Assembly: GCF_001429785.1 (NCBI RefSeq) | Contig: NZ_LMJF01000015.1 | Coordinates: forward strand, 113,101 to 177,100 | Source: Lysobacter sp. Root916 | GTDB lineage: Bacteria; Pseudomonadota; Gammaproteobacteria; Xanthomonadales; Xanthomonadaceae | Length of the DNA: 64,000 nucleotides | Reading direction: 5' to 3' | In this document: positions 27,141 through 35,549 of the stretch, in pieces | Numbering within the stretch: position 1 is the stretch's first letter | Layout: every line of letters starts with the position of its first letter | Made by a program: the position numbers and the translations under genes | The notes under the pieces: model-generated | The model's input: the letters and a program-made list of their open reading frames with translations, nothing else | Told to the model about the DNA's origin: nothing | Databases searched by the model: none

Positions 27141-27940
27141 GGGGCGGTCCTCTTGTCGTTGTCTTCTTTGCGCGGAAACCAGGGAATCAGCATCGGCGTG
27201 CTGCGTTGATAGGCGCGGTAGTCGTCGCCGCGCGTGCGCAGCGCCTGCGCTTCGGTGTACGGCACGCCGCTGATCCAGCGCAGGAACACGTACATCACCA
27301 CCGGCCCGCTCCAGGCCAGCCAGGCCCAGGGCGAGCCCACGGCCAGGGCGACGTAGGCGAACCAGTGGGTCCATTCGAAGAAGTAGTTGGGATGACGCGA
27401 GTAGCGCCATAAGCCGGCACGGCAGGTGCGGCCGCGGTTGCCGGGATCGGCGCGAAAGCGCGCGAGTTGACGATCGGCGAGGGTTTCGCCGGCCACGCTC
27501 AGCAGCCAGATCGCCACGCCCAGGGCCGACCACAGGGTGGGTTCGGTCACCGGGTTGCGCGCCACCGCCGCGAACGGCAGTGCGAACAACACCACCAGCG
27601 CGGCCTGGAACTGGAAGAACAGCCAGAACTTGCCCTGATGCCCCTGCCAATGCGCGCGCAAATGCCGGTAGCGGCCATCCTCGTCTTCGCTGCGCACGCG
27701 CCGCCACAGGTGCCAGGCCAGACGCAGTCCCCAGACCCCACCCAGCACGGCGAGCAATACGCGCGGCAGCGCGGCGCCATCGCCAAGGGCGGCCAGCAGC
27801 ACGGCGCCGCCGCCCACGCCGGCGGCCCAGATCGCATCGACGATGCCGGCGTTCTCGCGCCGGCGCTGCCAGCGCCAACCCGCGCTCATCGCCAGCGCGG
27901 CGCCCAGCCATACCATCGCCAGCGGCCACCATGGATTCAT
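27137..27940 (-). CDS. DUF1295 family membrane enzyme (steroid-reductase-like)
   Basis: A 267-residue membrane protein with about six helices (LAMVWLGAALAMSAGW, IWAAGVGGGAVLLAALG, VLLAVLGGVWGLRLAWHLW and others). The C-terminal signature CRAGLWRYSRHPNYFFEWTHWFAY with GDDYRAYQRSTPMLIPWFP is that of DUF1295/steroid 5-alpha-reductase-like proteins, which reduce or modify lipids using NADPH. ATG 27940 overlaps the DUF2878 gene end by ATGA and its own end overlaps the next gene by ATGA. In the operon it probably reduces or isomerises an acyl-chain double bond; this is inference. Confidence 0.88.
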   Translation of the reverse strand: MNPWWPLAMVWLGAALAMSAGWRWQRRRENAGIVDAIWAAGVGGGAVLLAALGDGAALPRVLLAVLGGVWGLRLAWHLWRRVRSEDEDGRYRHLRAHWQGHQGKFWLFFQFQAALVVLFALPFAAVARNPVTEPTLWSALGVAIWLLSVAGETLADRQLARFRADPGNRGRTCRAGLWRYSRHPNYFFEWTHWFAYVALAVGSPWAWLAWSGPVVMYVFLRWISGVPYTEAQALRTRGDDYRAYQRSTPMLIPWFPRKEDNDKRTAP

Positions 27941-28494
27941 CGATCCCTCCTTAGCACCGGCGCGATGACCGCGCCGTCGCTGCGTTCGATTCGTTGCGCC
28001 CAGCGCGCCAACAGCGTCAGCGCGACGGCCCAGCCGATGGCCAGGGCGAGCACGCCGGGCCAGACCGGGGGGGCGAAGGTCATCGCCTGCCAGCCGCGCG
28101 CCGCGCCCAGGTAGGCCAGCGGCGCGCCGACCGCGCCCAGCAGCGGCGCCAGCCACGCCCGCGTACGCAGGGCCGACAGCGACTGGGTCAGGGTCAGCGC
28201 GAACGCCGACCACAGCGCCAGGATCCACAGCGGGGCGCCGCCGGCCGGTAGCGCCGGCCGCGCGGCCGCGTAGACCGCCAGACCCGAGCCGGCCAGTCCG
28301 CCATCGACCAACACGCCCGCGACCACCGCCGCGACGACCAGCCGCCACTCGCGCGCGCGTCCAGGCATCGACAGCTGCCAGGCGACGAACAGCGCCGCGG
28401 CGATCGTGCCCGGCCACGGCGTGCCGCGACCGGCGCCGATCACGGCGGCGAACCAGACCAGTTGGTAACCGATCAGGTTGCTCCAGAAACTCAC
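27937..28494 (-). CDS. DUF2878 family membrane protein
   Basis: A 185-residue protein with five or six membrane helices (NLIGYQLVWFAAVIGAG at the N-terminus, LVVAAVVAGVLVDGGLAG, LWILALWSAFALTLTQSL). The pattern N-x-x-Y-Q-x-x-W-F and the VLVDGGL segment fit DUF2878. The start is GTG 28494, overlapping the CFA-like gene end by GTGA. DUF2878 genes almost always sit beside DUF1365, DUF1295 and CFA-like genes; the biochemical role is unknown. Confidence 0.82.
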   Translation of the reverse strand: MSFWSNLIGYQLVWFAAVIGAGRGTPWPGTIAAALFVAWQLSMPGRAREWRLVVAAVVAGVLVDGGLAGSGLAVYAAARPALPAGGAPLWILALWSAFALTLTQSLSALRTRAWLAPLLGAVGAPLAYLGAARGWQAMTFAPPVWPGVLALAIGWAVALTLLARWAQRIERSDGAVIAPVLRRDR

Positions 28495-29768
28495 GCCGGC
28501 GTCTCCGCATGGCGGTCGTCCTGGCCCGGCCCCGGGCGGGCGAACAGCATCTGGGCGACGCCGATCGAGGCTTCGCGGAAGCCGCCTTCGCAATAGACCA
28601 GGTAGTACTCCCACATGCGGATGAAACGCTCGTCGTAGCCTTGCGCGCGCACTTGCGCCAGCTGGGCGAGGAAGCGCTGGCGCCAGGCCTGCAGGGTGCG
28701 CGCGTAGGAGTGGCCGTAATCGTCCAGGCGGATCAGGGCCAGATCGCCGCTGCGCGCCTTGGCCGCGAGCAGGGCGGCGATCGACGGGATGAAGCTGCCG
28801 GGGAAGACGTGGCGCTTGATGAAGTCGACCGAGGCGAGGGCCTGCGCATAGCGGTGGTCCTCGATCGTGATCGCCTGGACCAGCGCGCGCCCGCCCGGAC
28901 GCAGCAGCCGGCCGATCTGGGCGAAGTAGCTGTCCAGGTAGGCCGCGCCGATCGCCTCGACCATCTCGATCGAGACCAGCTTGTCGTATTGCCCGCGCAG
29001 GTCGCGATAGTCCTGGCGCAGCACTTCGACGCGATCGCCCAGGCCGGCCTCGGCCACGCGCGCCTGGGCCAAAGCGTATTGCTCGCCCGAGATCGTGGTG
29101 GTGGTGACGTGGCAACCGTAGTGGCGCGCCGCATGCACGGCGAAACCGCCCCAGCCGCTGCCGATCTCGATCACGCGGTCGCCCGGACCCAGTTCGAGCT
29201 TGCTGCAGATCAGGTCCAGCTTGCGCGCCGATGCGGCTTCCAGGGTGTCGTCGTCGCCGTCCCACACCGCCGAGGAGTACATCAGGTCCGACGACAGGAA
29301 CAGGGCGAAGAACTCGTTGCCGAGGTCGTAGTGGGCGGCGATGTTGCGGCGGCTGCCAGCGCGGGTGTTGCGGCGCAGGGCATGCCAGGCGCGCATCGCC
29401 ATCCCGCCCAGGCGCGCGCCGCCGCGTTCCATGCCGTCCAGGCGTTCGCGATTGCGCACCAGCAAGCGGATCAGCGCGACCGGATCGTCGCAGTCCCAAT
29501 AGCCTTCCATATAGGCTTCGCCCGCGCCGACGCTGCCGTTGCTGGCGACCGCGTGGTAGAAGCGCGGATCGCGCACGCTCAGGTGTACCTGCAATTGCGG
29601 TCGCTGCGCCGCCGGCAGGCCGAACTCGACGCGGCCTAGCGCGTCCTCCAGCACCAGTCGGCCGTGTTCCAGGCCGCGCATCTGGGCGAGCAAACGCTTG
29701 CGCAGGAAGCGCGTGCCGGCGCCGTAGCCCGCGGCCGGGCGCTGGAGTGCGGATGCGGTGGTGTTCAT
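28491..29768 (-). CDS. Cyclopropane-fatty-acyl-phospholipid synthase family protein
   Basis: A 425-residue enzyme of CFA-synthase length. N-terminal lipid-binding domain (residues ~1-130, GEAYMEGYWDCDDPVALIRL), then the catalytic domain: NIAAHYDLGNEFFALFL, SAM motif VIEIGSGWGGFAVHAA (199-213), KLVSIEMVEAIGAAYLDSYF, FPGSFIPSI and YYLVYCEGGF. At 164-169 it reads YSSAVW where E. coli CFA synthase has YSCGYW, so the active-site cysteine is replaced by serine. It transfers a methyl or methylene group from SAM to a membrane acyl double bond. ATG 29768 overlaps the DUF1365 gene by 4 nt. Confidence 0.92.
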   Translation of the reverse strand: MNTTASALQRPAAGYGAGTRFLRKRLLAQMRGLEHGRLVLEDALGRVEFGLPAAQRPQLQVHLSVRDPRFYHAVASNGSVGAGEAYMEGYWDCDDPVALIRLLVRNRERLDGMERGGARLGGMAMRAWHALRRNTRAGSRRNIAAHYDLGNEFFALFLSSDLMYSSAVWDGDDDTLEAASARKLDLICSKLELGPGDRVIEIGSGWGGFAVHAARHYGCHVTTTTISGEQYALAQARVAEAGLGDRVEVLRQDYRDLRGQYDKLVSIEMVEAIGAAYLDSYFAQIGRLLRPGGRALVQAITIEDHRYAQALASVDFIKRHVFPGSFIPSIAALLAAKARSGDLALIRLDDYGHSYARTLQAWRQRFLAQLAQVRAQGYDERFIRMWEYYLVYCEGGFREASIGVAQMLFARPGPGQDDRHAETPA

Positions 29769-30547
29769 GGCGGTCCTCGCTGCAAATCGGGATGGTCGTA
29801 AACGGGGTTGCGCTTCAGCCACAGCCGCAGCGCCTGCCAATGGATCGCGCCGACCACGCTGGCGGTCATCAGCGGGTAGCGCCACAGCACGCGCGCGAGT
29901 GCGCCTGCGTCCAGGGCGCGGCGCTGCAGATGCAGGCCGGCGTCGAACTCGACGCCGGCCGCGTCGCGCACCTGCATGCGTACATGCAGATCGCTGGCGG
30001 GCGGGGTGAAGCGCCAGTCGTAGTGGCGCTGCATCGGCATGAAGGGCGAGACGTGGAAGCGCTTGTCGAAGGCCCAGCTCAGGGCGCGTCCGCGCCGCTG
30101 CGCGTCGCGCACCGGCAGCACATAGGCATGGCGCTCGCGCCAGGGCGTGTTGGTGATCTCGGCCAGCACGCAATCCAGCGCGCCGTCGGCGTCGTGGCAG
30201 TAGTAGAAGCTGACCGGGTTGAAGACGTAACCGGCGTAGCGCAGGTGGGTGAGCAGGCGGATCGGTCCCAGCGGGCGGCGGCCGCCGACCTGTTCGACGC
30301 GTCGGCGCACGGCTTCGTCCAGCGGCAGGGCGGCGGGCCCGAGGTAGTCGCTGCGGCGGAACTCGGCCAGGTTGCGCCGCCCCACCGACCACAGCCGCCG
30401 GCCGGCGAACACGCGGTCGAGTTCGGACAGGTCCAGGTAGAGCTGGGCGATGCGGTATTCGAAGCTATGCGCATGCGGACGAAAGCGGCGATGGCGCACC
30501 ACGCCCTCGTAAACCGCGCTGTGCAGGGGCGCGTCGGCGCCGTTCAC
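29765..30547 (-). CDS. DUF1365 family protein
   Basis: A 260-residue protein with DUF1365 landmarks: YEGVVRHRRFRPHAHSFEYR near the N-terminus, THLRYAGYVFNPVSFYYCHD in the middle, EITNTPWRERHAYVLP, and KRFHVSPFMPMQRHYDW. Several of the many conserved His residues could bind a metal, and the family is linked to acyl-chain modification, but the reaction is not established. Starts at GTG 30547 with a GTGA overlap of the FAD-oxidoreductase end; ends with a 4-nt overlap into the CFA-like gene. Confidence 0.9.
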   Translation of the reverse strand: MNGADAPLHSAVYEGVVRHRRFRPHAHSFEYRIAQLYLDLSELDRVFAGRRLWSVGRRNLAEFRRSDYLGPAALPLDEAVRRRVEQVGGRRPLGPIRLLTHLRYAGYVFNPVSFYYCHDADGALDCVLAEITNTPWRERHAYVLPVRDAQRRGRALSWAFDKRFHVSPFMPMQRHYDWRFTPPASDLHVRMQVRDAAGVEFDAGLHLQRRALDAGALARVLWRYPLMTASVVGAIHWQALRLWLKRNPVYDHPDLQRGPP

Positions 30548-31851
30548 GCGGCCAGCTCCGTCATGACCGGCGCACCGACGTCGCTGTCGGCGGCGGCCGT
30601 CGCCGAGCTTACCCAGGGCGCATCCAAGGCCTGCGCAACCTCGACCGCGCTGCGCATGCCGTCTTCATGAAAGCCCCAACCCCAGTACGCGCCCGCGAAC
30701 CAGGTGCGGCGGCGGCCCTGGATCTCGGCCTTGCGCGCCTGCGCGGCGACCGAGGCGTGGCTGTAGACCGGATGCGCGTACTGCAGCCGGCGCAACACGC
30801 GGGCGGGATCGATCGCGGCGCTGCGGTTGAGGGTGACCACGAACGGCTCGGGCGAGTCGATGCCCTGCAGCAGGTTCATGCAGTAGCTGACCGTGCAAGC
30901 CTCGCCGGGGTCGCGCGGCACGCAGGCGTTCCATGCGGCCCAGGCTTTGCGATGGCGCGGCAGCACCGCGGCATCGGTGTGCAGCAGGGCTTCGTTGGCC
31001 TGGTAGGGAATCGCGCCGAGGATCTCGCGCTCGCGCGGATCGGCGTCGGCGAGCAGGGCCAGTGCCTGGTCGCTGTGGCAGGCCAGCACGGCGTGATCGT
31101 AACGCTCGCTGCCGTGGATGCTCTCGATCTCGACCGCTTCGGCGTCGCGGCGCAGGGCGCGTACCGCGCAGCCCAGGCGTTCGCGCACGCGCCAGCCGGC
31201 GCGCATGGCATCGACGTAACGCGCCGAGCCGCCGCGCACCACCGCCCACTGCGGCCGTCCCGCCACTTGCAGCATCTGGTGGTTGGCCATGAAGCGAACC
31301 AGATAGCGCGCGGGAAACGCCAGCACCGCCGAACTCGGCGCCGACCACAAGGCCGACGCCATCGGCACCAGATGTTCGTCGCGGAAGGCGGCGCCGTAGC
31401 GGTGCTCGGACAGATACTCTCCCAGCGTCGGTCCGTCGCCTTCGCCGTCCAGCAGCGCCGGCGCCTGCCGGTAGAAGCGCAGCAGGTCGGCGACCATGCC
31501 CAGGAAGCGCGGCGATGCCAGGTTGCGGCGCTGGCAGAACAGCGCGTCCAGGGTCGAGGCGTTGTATTCCAGCCCGCTGGCTTCGTTGCGCACCGAGAAG
31601 CTCATCGTGGTCGCCTGTGTCGCCACCCCGAGTTCGCCGAACAGCCGGGTGAGCAGCGGATAGTGGCGCGGGTTGTGGACGATGAAGCCGCTGTCGATCG
31701 CGTAGCGGCGACCGTGCAGCTCGATGTCGTGGGTATGGGTATGCCCGCCGAGATAATCGTTGCTCTCGAACAGGGTCACGTCATGCCGGCGCGACAGCAG
31801 CCAGGCCGAAGCCAGGCCGGCGATGCCCGATCCGATCACCGCGATGCGCAC
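30544..31851 (-). CDS. FAD-dependent oxidoreductase (amine-oxidase/desaturase fold)
   Basis: A 435-residue flavoprotein with N-terminal dinucleotide motif IAVIGSGIAGLASAW (GxGxxG at 7-12), then LFESNDYLGGHTHTHDIEL, and a C-terminal FAD contact FAGAYWGWGFHEDGMRSAVE. The fold is that of the amine oxidase/phytoene-desaturase class. Members next to DUF1365 and CFA genes are thought to oxidise acyl chains (UfaD-like in furan fatty acid loci). The start is GTG 31851, three bases after the desaturase gene ends. The acyl-chain substrate is inferred from context. Confidence 0.9.
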   Translation of the reverse strand: MRIAVIGSGIAGLASAWLLSRRHDVTLFESNDYLGGHTHTHDIELHGRRYAIDSGFIVHNPRHYPLLTRLFGELGVATQATTMSFSVRNEASGLEYNASTLDALFCQRRNLASPRFLGMVADLLRFYRQAPALLDGEGDGPTLGEYLSEHRYGAAFRDEHLVPMASALWSAPSSAVLAFPARYLVRFMANHQMLQVAGRPQWAVVRGGSARYVDAMRAGWRVRERLGCAVRALRRDAEAVEIESIHGSERYDHAVLACHSDQALALLADADPREREILGAIPYQANEALLHTDAAVLPRHRKAWAAWNACVPRDPGEACTVSYCMNLLQGIDSPEPFVVTLNRSAAIDPARVLRRLQYAHPVYSHASVAAQARKAEIQGRRRTWFAGAYWGWGFHEDGMRSAVEVAQALDAPWVSSATAAADSDVGAPVMTELAA

Positions 31852-31854
31852 GGC

Positions 31855-32838
31855 TCAGCCCCGCGCCTTGGCCGCGACCCAGGCCGGAATCGGCTTGAGG
31901 TCGCGCACCAGGCCCAGCGCGGCCATCGTGCGCAGGGCGTACCAGGTCAGATCGATTTCCCACCAGCGAAAGCCCTGGCGCACCGTGCCGGGAAAGAAAT
32001 GGTGGTTGTTGTGCCAACCCTCGCCGAAGGTGATCAGCGCGAGCCAGAAGTTGTTGCGGCTGTCGTCGGCGGTGTCGAAGCGGCGCGTGCCGTAGCGATG
32101 GGCGAGCGAGTTGATCGTCACCGTGCAGTGGAACAGCACCGTGGTCGAGACGAAGAAGCCCCAGACCAGCATCTGGCCGCCGCTGGTGCCCAGGCCCGGC
32201 GCGTAGCGCTGCAGCAGCGCGCCCACGCCATACAGCGCGGCCGCCAGTGCCACCGGCACCGCGGTGTCGTAGCGGTCCAGCCAGCGCAGTTCCGGGTAGC
32301 GCGCCAGGTCGGGCACGCGCGTCAGATCGGTGCGGAACGCGTGCGGGGTCAGGAACCAGCCGACGTGGCTCCACAGGAAGCCGTGCACGCGGGGCGAATG
32401 CGGATCCAGCGCGGTCTCGGTGTGGCGATGGTGGTTGCGATGGTGCGCGGCCCACCACAGCGGCCCGCGTTGCACGCAGGAAGCGCCGATCAGGGCGAAC
32501 AAAAATTGCACCGCGCGCGAAGTGCGGAACGTGCGGTGCGAGAAGTAGCGGTGATAGAACGCGGTCAAGGCGAACATGCGCAGGGCGTACAACGCCGCCG
32601 CCACGACCAGCGCGATCGGCGAGACGCCGACCCAGAACACCGCCACACAGGCCAAATGCATGGCCAGAAACGGCGAGGCGCGCAGCCAGTCGATGCGCTC
32701 CTCGCGATTGTGCGGGTCGCCGTCGTCGCCCGCGCTGGTATCGATCCAGCGCCACAACACCGACCAGCGACGCCGGGGCGCGGGCGTGTCCGACGCTACG
32801 GCGGTGGCGGTGGAAGACGTGGACGGCGGCTGCGGCAT
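31855..32838 (-). CDS. Acyl-CoA/acyl-lipid fatty acid desaturase
   Basis: A 327-residue di-iron membrane desaturase with all three histidine boxes: HRYFSH (96-101), HHRNHHRHTE (132-141) and EGWHNNHHFF near residue 275. Hydrophobic helix pairs precede box 1 and lie between boxes 2 and 3 (ALAAALYGVGALLQ, MLVWGFFVSTTVLFHC). It introduces a cis double bond, probably delta-9, into saturated acyl chains. As the first structural gene behind the sigma/anti-sigma pair it supplies the unsaturated chains that the two methyltransferases would act on. Confidence 0.95.
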   Translation of the reverse strand: MPQPPSTSSTATAVASDTPAPRRRWSVLWRWIDTSAGDDGDPHNREERIDWLRASPFLAMHLACVAVFWVGVSPIALVVAAALYALRMFALTAFYHRYFSHRTFRTSRAVQFLFALIGASCVQRGPLWWAAHHRNHHRHTETALDPHSPRVHGFLWSHVGWFLTPHAFRTDLTRVPDLARYPELRWLDRYDTAVPVALAAALYGVGALLQRYAPGLGTSGGQMLVWGFFVSTTVLFHCTVTINSLAHRYGTRRFDTADDSRNNFWLALITFGEGWHNNHHFFPGTVRQGFRWWEIDLTWYALRTMAALGLVRDLKPIPAWVAAKARG

Positions 32839-32906
32839 GGAACTCTCCCGATGAGCGTGTCATCAGGAGGTACGGGGCCGCGCCCGCGGCGGATGCACCG
32901 CCGCGA

Positions 32907-33677
32907 TCAGATCGTCTGCAGACCGCCCTTGGCGACGATGGGGCCGGTGGGAATGCCCTGCGGCGCGCCGCCCGCCGGTTCCAGGGTGATGGCCAGGGTC
33001 GAGCCGGGCTTGAGCGCGCGCAGCAGGTCGCTGGGCACCGCGACCGTATGCGCCTTGTCGATCGAGACCAGGCCCAGAGAGCGCGGCGCTTCGCCGGCGG
33101 GGATCAGCCACAGTTCGGGCACGCGGCCCTGGGCGTCGGCGGGCGCGGGCACCGGCACCATCAGGACCTTGCCCTGCTTGATGTCCAGCGAGGCCAGCCA
33201 GCCCGGCGAGCCGTCGTCGTGGGCCAGGGTGGTGACCGGCTTGGCCTGCTCGGCCGGCTCCGCCGCGATCGGCGGCGTCGCGGGCGGCGTCGGCGTTGGC
33301 GTCTGCGGCACGCGGCCCACGAATAGCGCCGCCAGCGCCGCCGCGGCGGCGACCGCGGTCGCGGCGCGCCAGAAGCCGAGGTTCTGCCAGACCCCTCGGG
33401 GTTGCTCGCCTACCGGCGACCAGCCCAGGTGCGTGCGCAGGCGCGGCCACAGGTGCGCCGGCACGTCGACCGGTGCGATCTCGTCCAACAGGGTGGCCAG
33501 GCGCCGCTCCCAATCCGCCACCGCGCGCGCGAACTCCGGGTCGGCGGCGATGCGCGCTTGCGCTTGCCTGCGTTGCTGCGCATCCAGCACGCCCAGCACG
33601 TACTCGCCGGCGTGCACATCCGAATCGGGCGGCTCCGGCCCGGTGTCGTCGTCGAAGCGGGGGGCTTGGGCGCTCAT
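32907..33677 (-). CDS. RskA-like anti-sigma factor
   Basis: A 256-residue single-pass membrane protein. The cytosolic N-terminus (HAGEYVLGVLDAQQRRQAQA, then DPEFARAVADWERRLATLLD, VPAHLWPRL) is the anti-sigma domain of the RskA/SigK type, without a zinc-binding HxxxCxxC. A membrane helix (WRAATAVAAAAALAALFVG) is followed by a Thr/Pro linker and a periplasmic RskA_C beta domain (AQGRVPELWLIPAGEAP). ATG 33677 overlaps the sigma-factor stop as ATGA and is preferred to the ATG at 33689. It should hold the sigma factor at the membrane and release it when an envelope signal triggers its cleavage. Confidence 0.92.
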   Translation of the reverse strand: MSAQAPRFDDDTGPEPPDSDVHAGEYVLGVLDAQQRRQAQARIAADPEFARAVADWERRLATLLDEIAPVDVPAHLWPRLRTHLGWSPVGEQPRGVWQNLGFWRAATAVAAAAALAALFVGRVPQTPTPTPPATPPIAAEPAEQAKPVTTLAHDDGSPGWLASLDIKQGKVLMVPVPAPADAQGRVPELWLIPAGEAPRSLGLVSIDKAHTVAVPSDLLRALKPGSTLAITLEPAGGAPQGIPTGPIVAKGGLQTI

Positions 33678-34249
33678 GATTCCAGGCACGCCCGCAGTTG
33701 GCTCAGACCGCGTCGGATCCAGCTCTTGACCGAACCCAGCGGCGAGCCGATCCGGGCCGCCAGCTCCTCATAGGTGGCGCCGTCGAAGAAGGCGGTACGG
33801 ATCAACGCGCGACGACGCGATTCCAGCCGCTGCATGCAGATTTCCAGCCGGCTCTGATCGTTCGCGGCCTCGGCCTGCTGCAGCGGCGTGGCGGCGTGAT
33901 CGACGATTTCGTCGGCCAGTTCGATCGGGGCCATACGTTGCGGCGCCGGCAGCGTGCGGGCGCGGTCGATGGCCTTGTTGCGCGCGACCATCGCCAGCCA
34001 GGTGATCGCGCTGGCGCGCCCGGCATCGAACTGCACGGCCTTGCGCCAGACGCTGGCGTAGACCTCCTGCAACACGTCTTCGGCTTCCGCGCGGTCGGCC
34101 AACACGCGCAGGCAGACCCCCAACAGCTTGCCGGAGGTGGCGCGGTAGAGCGCTTCGAACGCACCGGTATCGCCGCCGGCCACCTCGCTCAGCAGGCCGT
34201 CGAGGCGTTCGCTTTCCGGTGTGCGCTGGCGTTGCGGAGACTCGGGCAT
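33674..34249 (-). CDS. ECF-type RNA polymerase sigma factor (SigK-like)
   Basis: A 191-residue group 4 sigma factor. Region 2 (GDTGAFEALYRATSGKLLGV, then AEDVLQEVYASVWRK and ITWLAMVARNKAIDRAR) and region 4 (RRALIRTAFFDGATYEELAA, GSPLGSVKSWIRRGLSQLR) are complete. No sigma domain 3 is present, as expected. ATG 34249 follows the family start; an in-frame upstream start exists. It overlaps the anti-sigma gene and opens a ten-gene run on the same strand, so it most probably activates its own operon. Related SigK/RskA pairs respond to singlet oxygen, redox or light stress; which signal applies here is unknown. Confidence 0.93.
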   Translation of the reverse strand: MPESPQRQRTPESERLDGLLSEVAGGDTGAFEALYRATSGKLLGVCLRVLADRAEAEDVLQEVYASVWRKAVQFDAGRASAITWLAMVARNKAIDRARTLPAPQRMAPIELADEIVDHAATPLQQAEAANDQSRLEICMQRLESRRRALIRTAFFDGATYEELAARIGSPLGSVKSWIRRGLSQLRACLES

Positions 34250-34416
34250 TCCTGCACCTGTGGATACCAAGCTGATCGGAGTCGCGGCGCCAACCGCATC
34301 GCCAGGCGACATGCGGCGGCTACGCGCGGAGGGGAGCGGCGCGACTATATGCCATCGACGCCGGCCTCGCGGTGAAGGCGGCGCGCAGGGCAAGGCTTGG
34401 CTGGGCAGGGCGCGCC

Positions 34417-35229
34417 TCATACCGAGGGCGATCCCGCGCCGCAGCTGCGCACCAGGGGCATGGCGGCGGCGCGCTCGATTTCGGCGCGGGTCGCGTCGCG
34501 GGCGACGGTGTCGGCGGGGAAGGCGATGCGCACATCGAGATAGCGGCCGCGACGATCGCGGATGGTGCCGATGCCGCGGAATTCCAGCAGGCGCCGGTCC
34601 GCGTCGGCGTAGGTCAGTTCGATGGCGGGTATCGCGAAGCCGTACCAGCGGTCCAGCGTCATGCGCAGGCGCTGCGCCGCGCGGCCGTCCACGCGCACCG
34701 GCTTGGCGGCGGCGAGCTGGAGGTCGAGGAACTCGAAGCGGCTGGGCAGCAGGAACGGGATCGCGATCGCTCGGCCTTGCGAGAGCGCGTCCCAGCGCGA
34801 CCGCACCATGGCGTCGAATCCGGCGTCGATGACCGCGTCGCGCGGCAGTTTCAGGGCCCGCGTGCGCAAGGGCGCGCGCGCGTCGTCCTGCACGTACACC
34901 TCGCGGCCGCCGCCCCGGCTGCGCACGCCTTCGCGGTAGCCGTCGCGGCCGTCGTTGAAGTCGAAATCGGGCGCCGCGGCCTGGGCGCCATCGATCACGC
35001 GCTTGCGTGCGAACGCTTGGCCGTCGGGGCAGCGGTACAGCACCAGCCGCTGCGCGGTCTGGTCGTCGGCATAGCGCCAATGGGTCTCCCGGTAGAGCAG
35101 GCGGGCGCCGTCGCGGGCGTAGGCCAGACCGTCGTAGCGCTCGATCGGGCCCGCGCCGGCCGCGCCGCAGGCGCAGCCCAGCAGGCCGAAGACGGCGATA
35201 CGCCGCAAAGGGTGGGGTCGACGGGCCAT
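34417..35229 (-). CDS. Exported protein of unknown function
   Basis: A 270-residue protein with an N-terminal signal (MARRPHPLRRIAVFGLLGCACGAAGAG); the LLGC triplet could be a lipobox, or cleavage may occur at AGA-G. The mature part begins IERYDGLAYARDGARLLYRE and has a conserved-looking PFLLPSRFEFLDLQLAAAKP block, similar to small periplasmic proteins annotated only as hypothetical. ATG 35253 is an alternative start. It is on the same strand as the sigma factor, 167 nt upstream, and could be part of that regulon. I do not recognise the family. Confidence 0.6.
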   Translation of the reverse strand: MARRPHPLRRIAVFGLLGCACGAAGAGPIERYDGLAYARDGARLLYRETHWRYADDQTAQRLVLYRCPDGQAFARKRVIDGAQAAAPDFDFNDGRDGYREGVRSRGGGREVYVQDDARAPLRTRALKLPRDAVIDAGFDAMVRSRWDALSQGRAIAIPFLLPSRFEFLDLQLAAAKPVRVDGRAAQRLRMTLDRWYGFAIPAIELTYADADRRLLEFRGIGTIRDRRGRYLDVRIAFPADTVARDATRAEIERAAAMPLVRSCGAGSPSV

Positions 35230-35549
35230 GGGCGCTCGCTCGTTGGTAGCCATGCGGGTCTATACGAGGCGGGGCCGGAAATTGATGCAGGCGGCCGGGC
35301 CGGGCGTTGGCGGCGTGTCCGGCTGTGGATAAGTGCCCCGGGGGCCGTTTCGATCCGATGCCCGCGGAGGGCATTTCGTCGTACATCGCAGGCGCAGCGC
35401 AGCGGGTTCGGCCGATGGATCGGATCGGACGGGCTATAGCGAAACTGGACATTTCGCCGCGATCTGCGATTCATTGCGGATGCGGCACGCGCCCTGTTTT
35501 CGAAGGCTGTGCAAACGATGTTCGAATCTTCCACAAGAACGGTGACCTA

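Noticed and set aside
30667..33729. 1020-codon plus-strand frame across the desaturase and oxidoreductase genes
   Set aside because: It is opposite three to four well-supported genes and has no motif.
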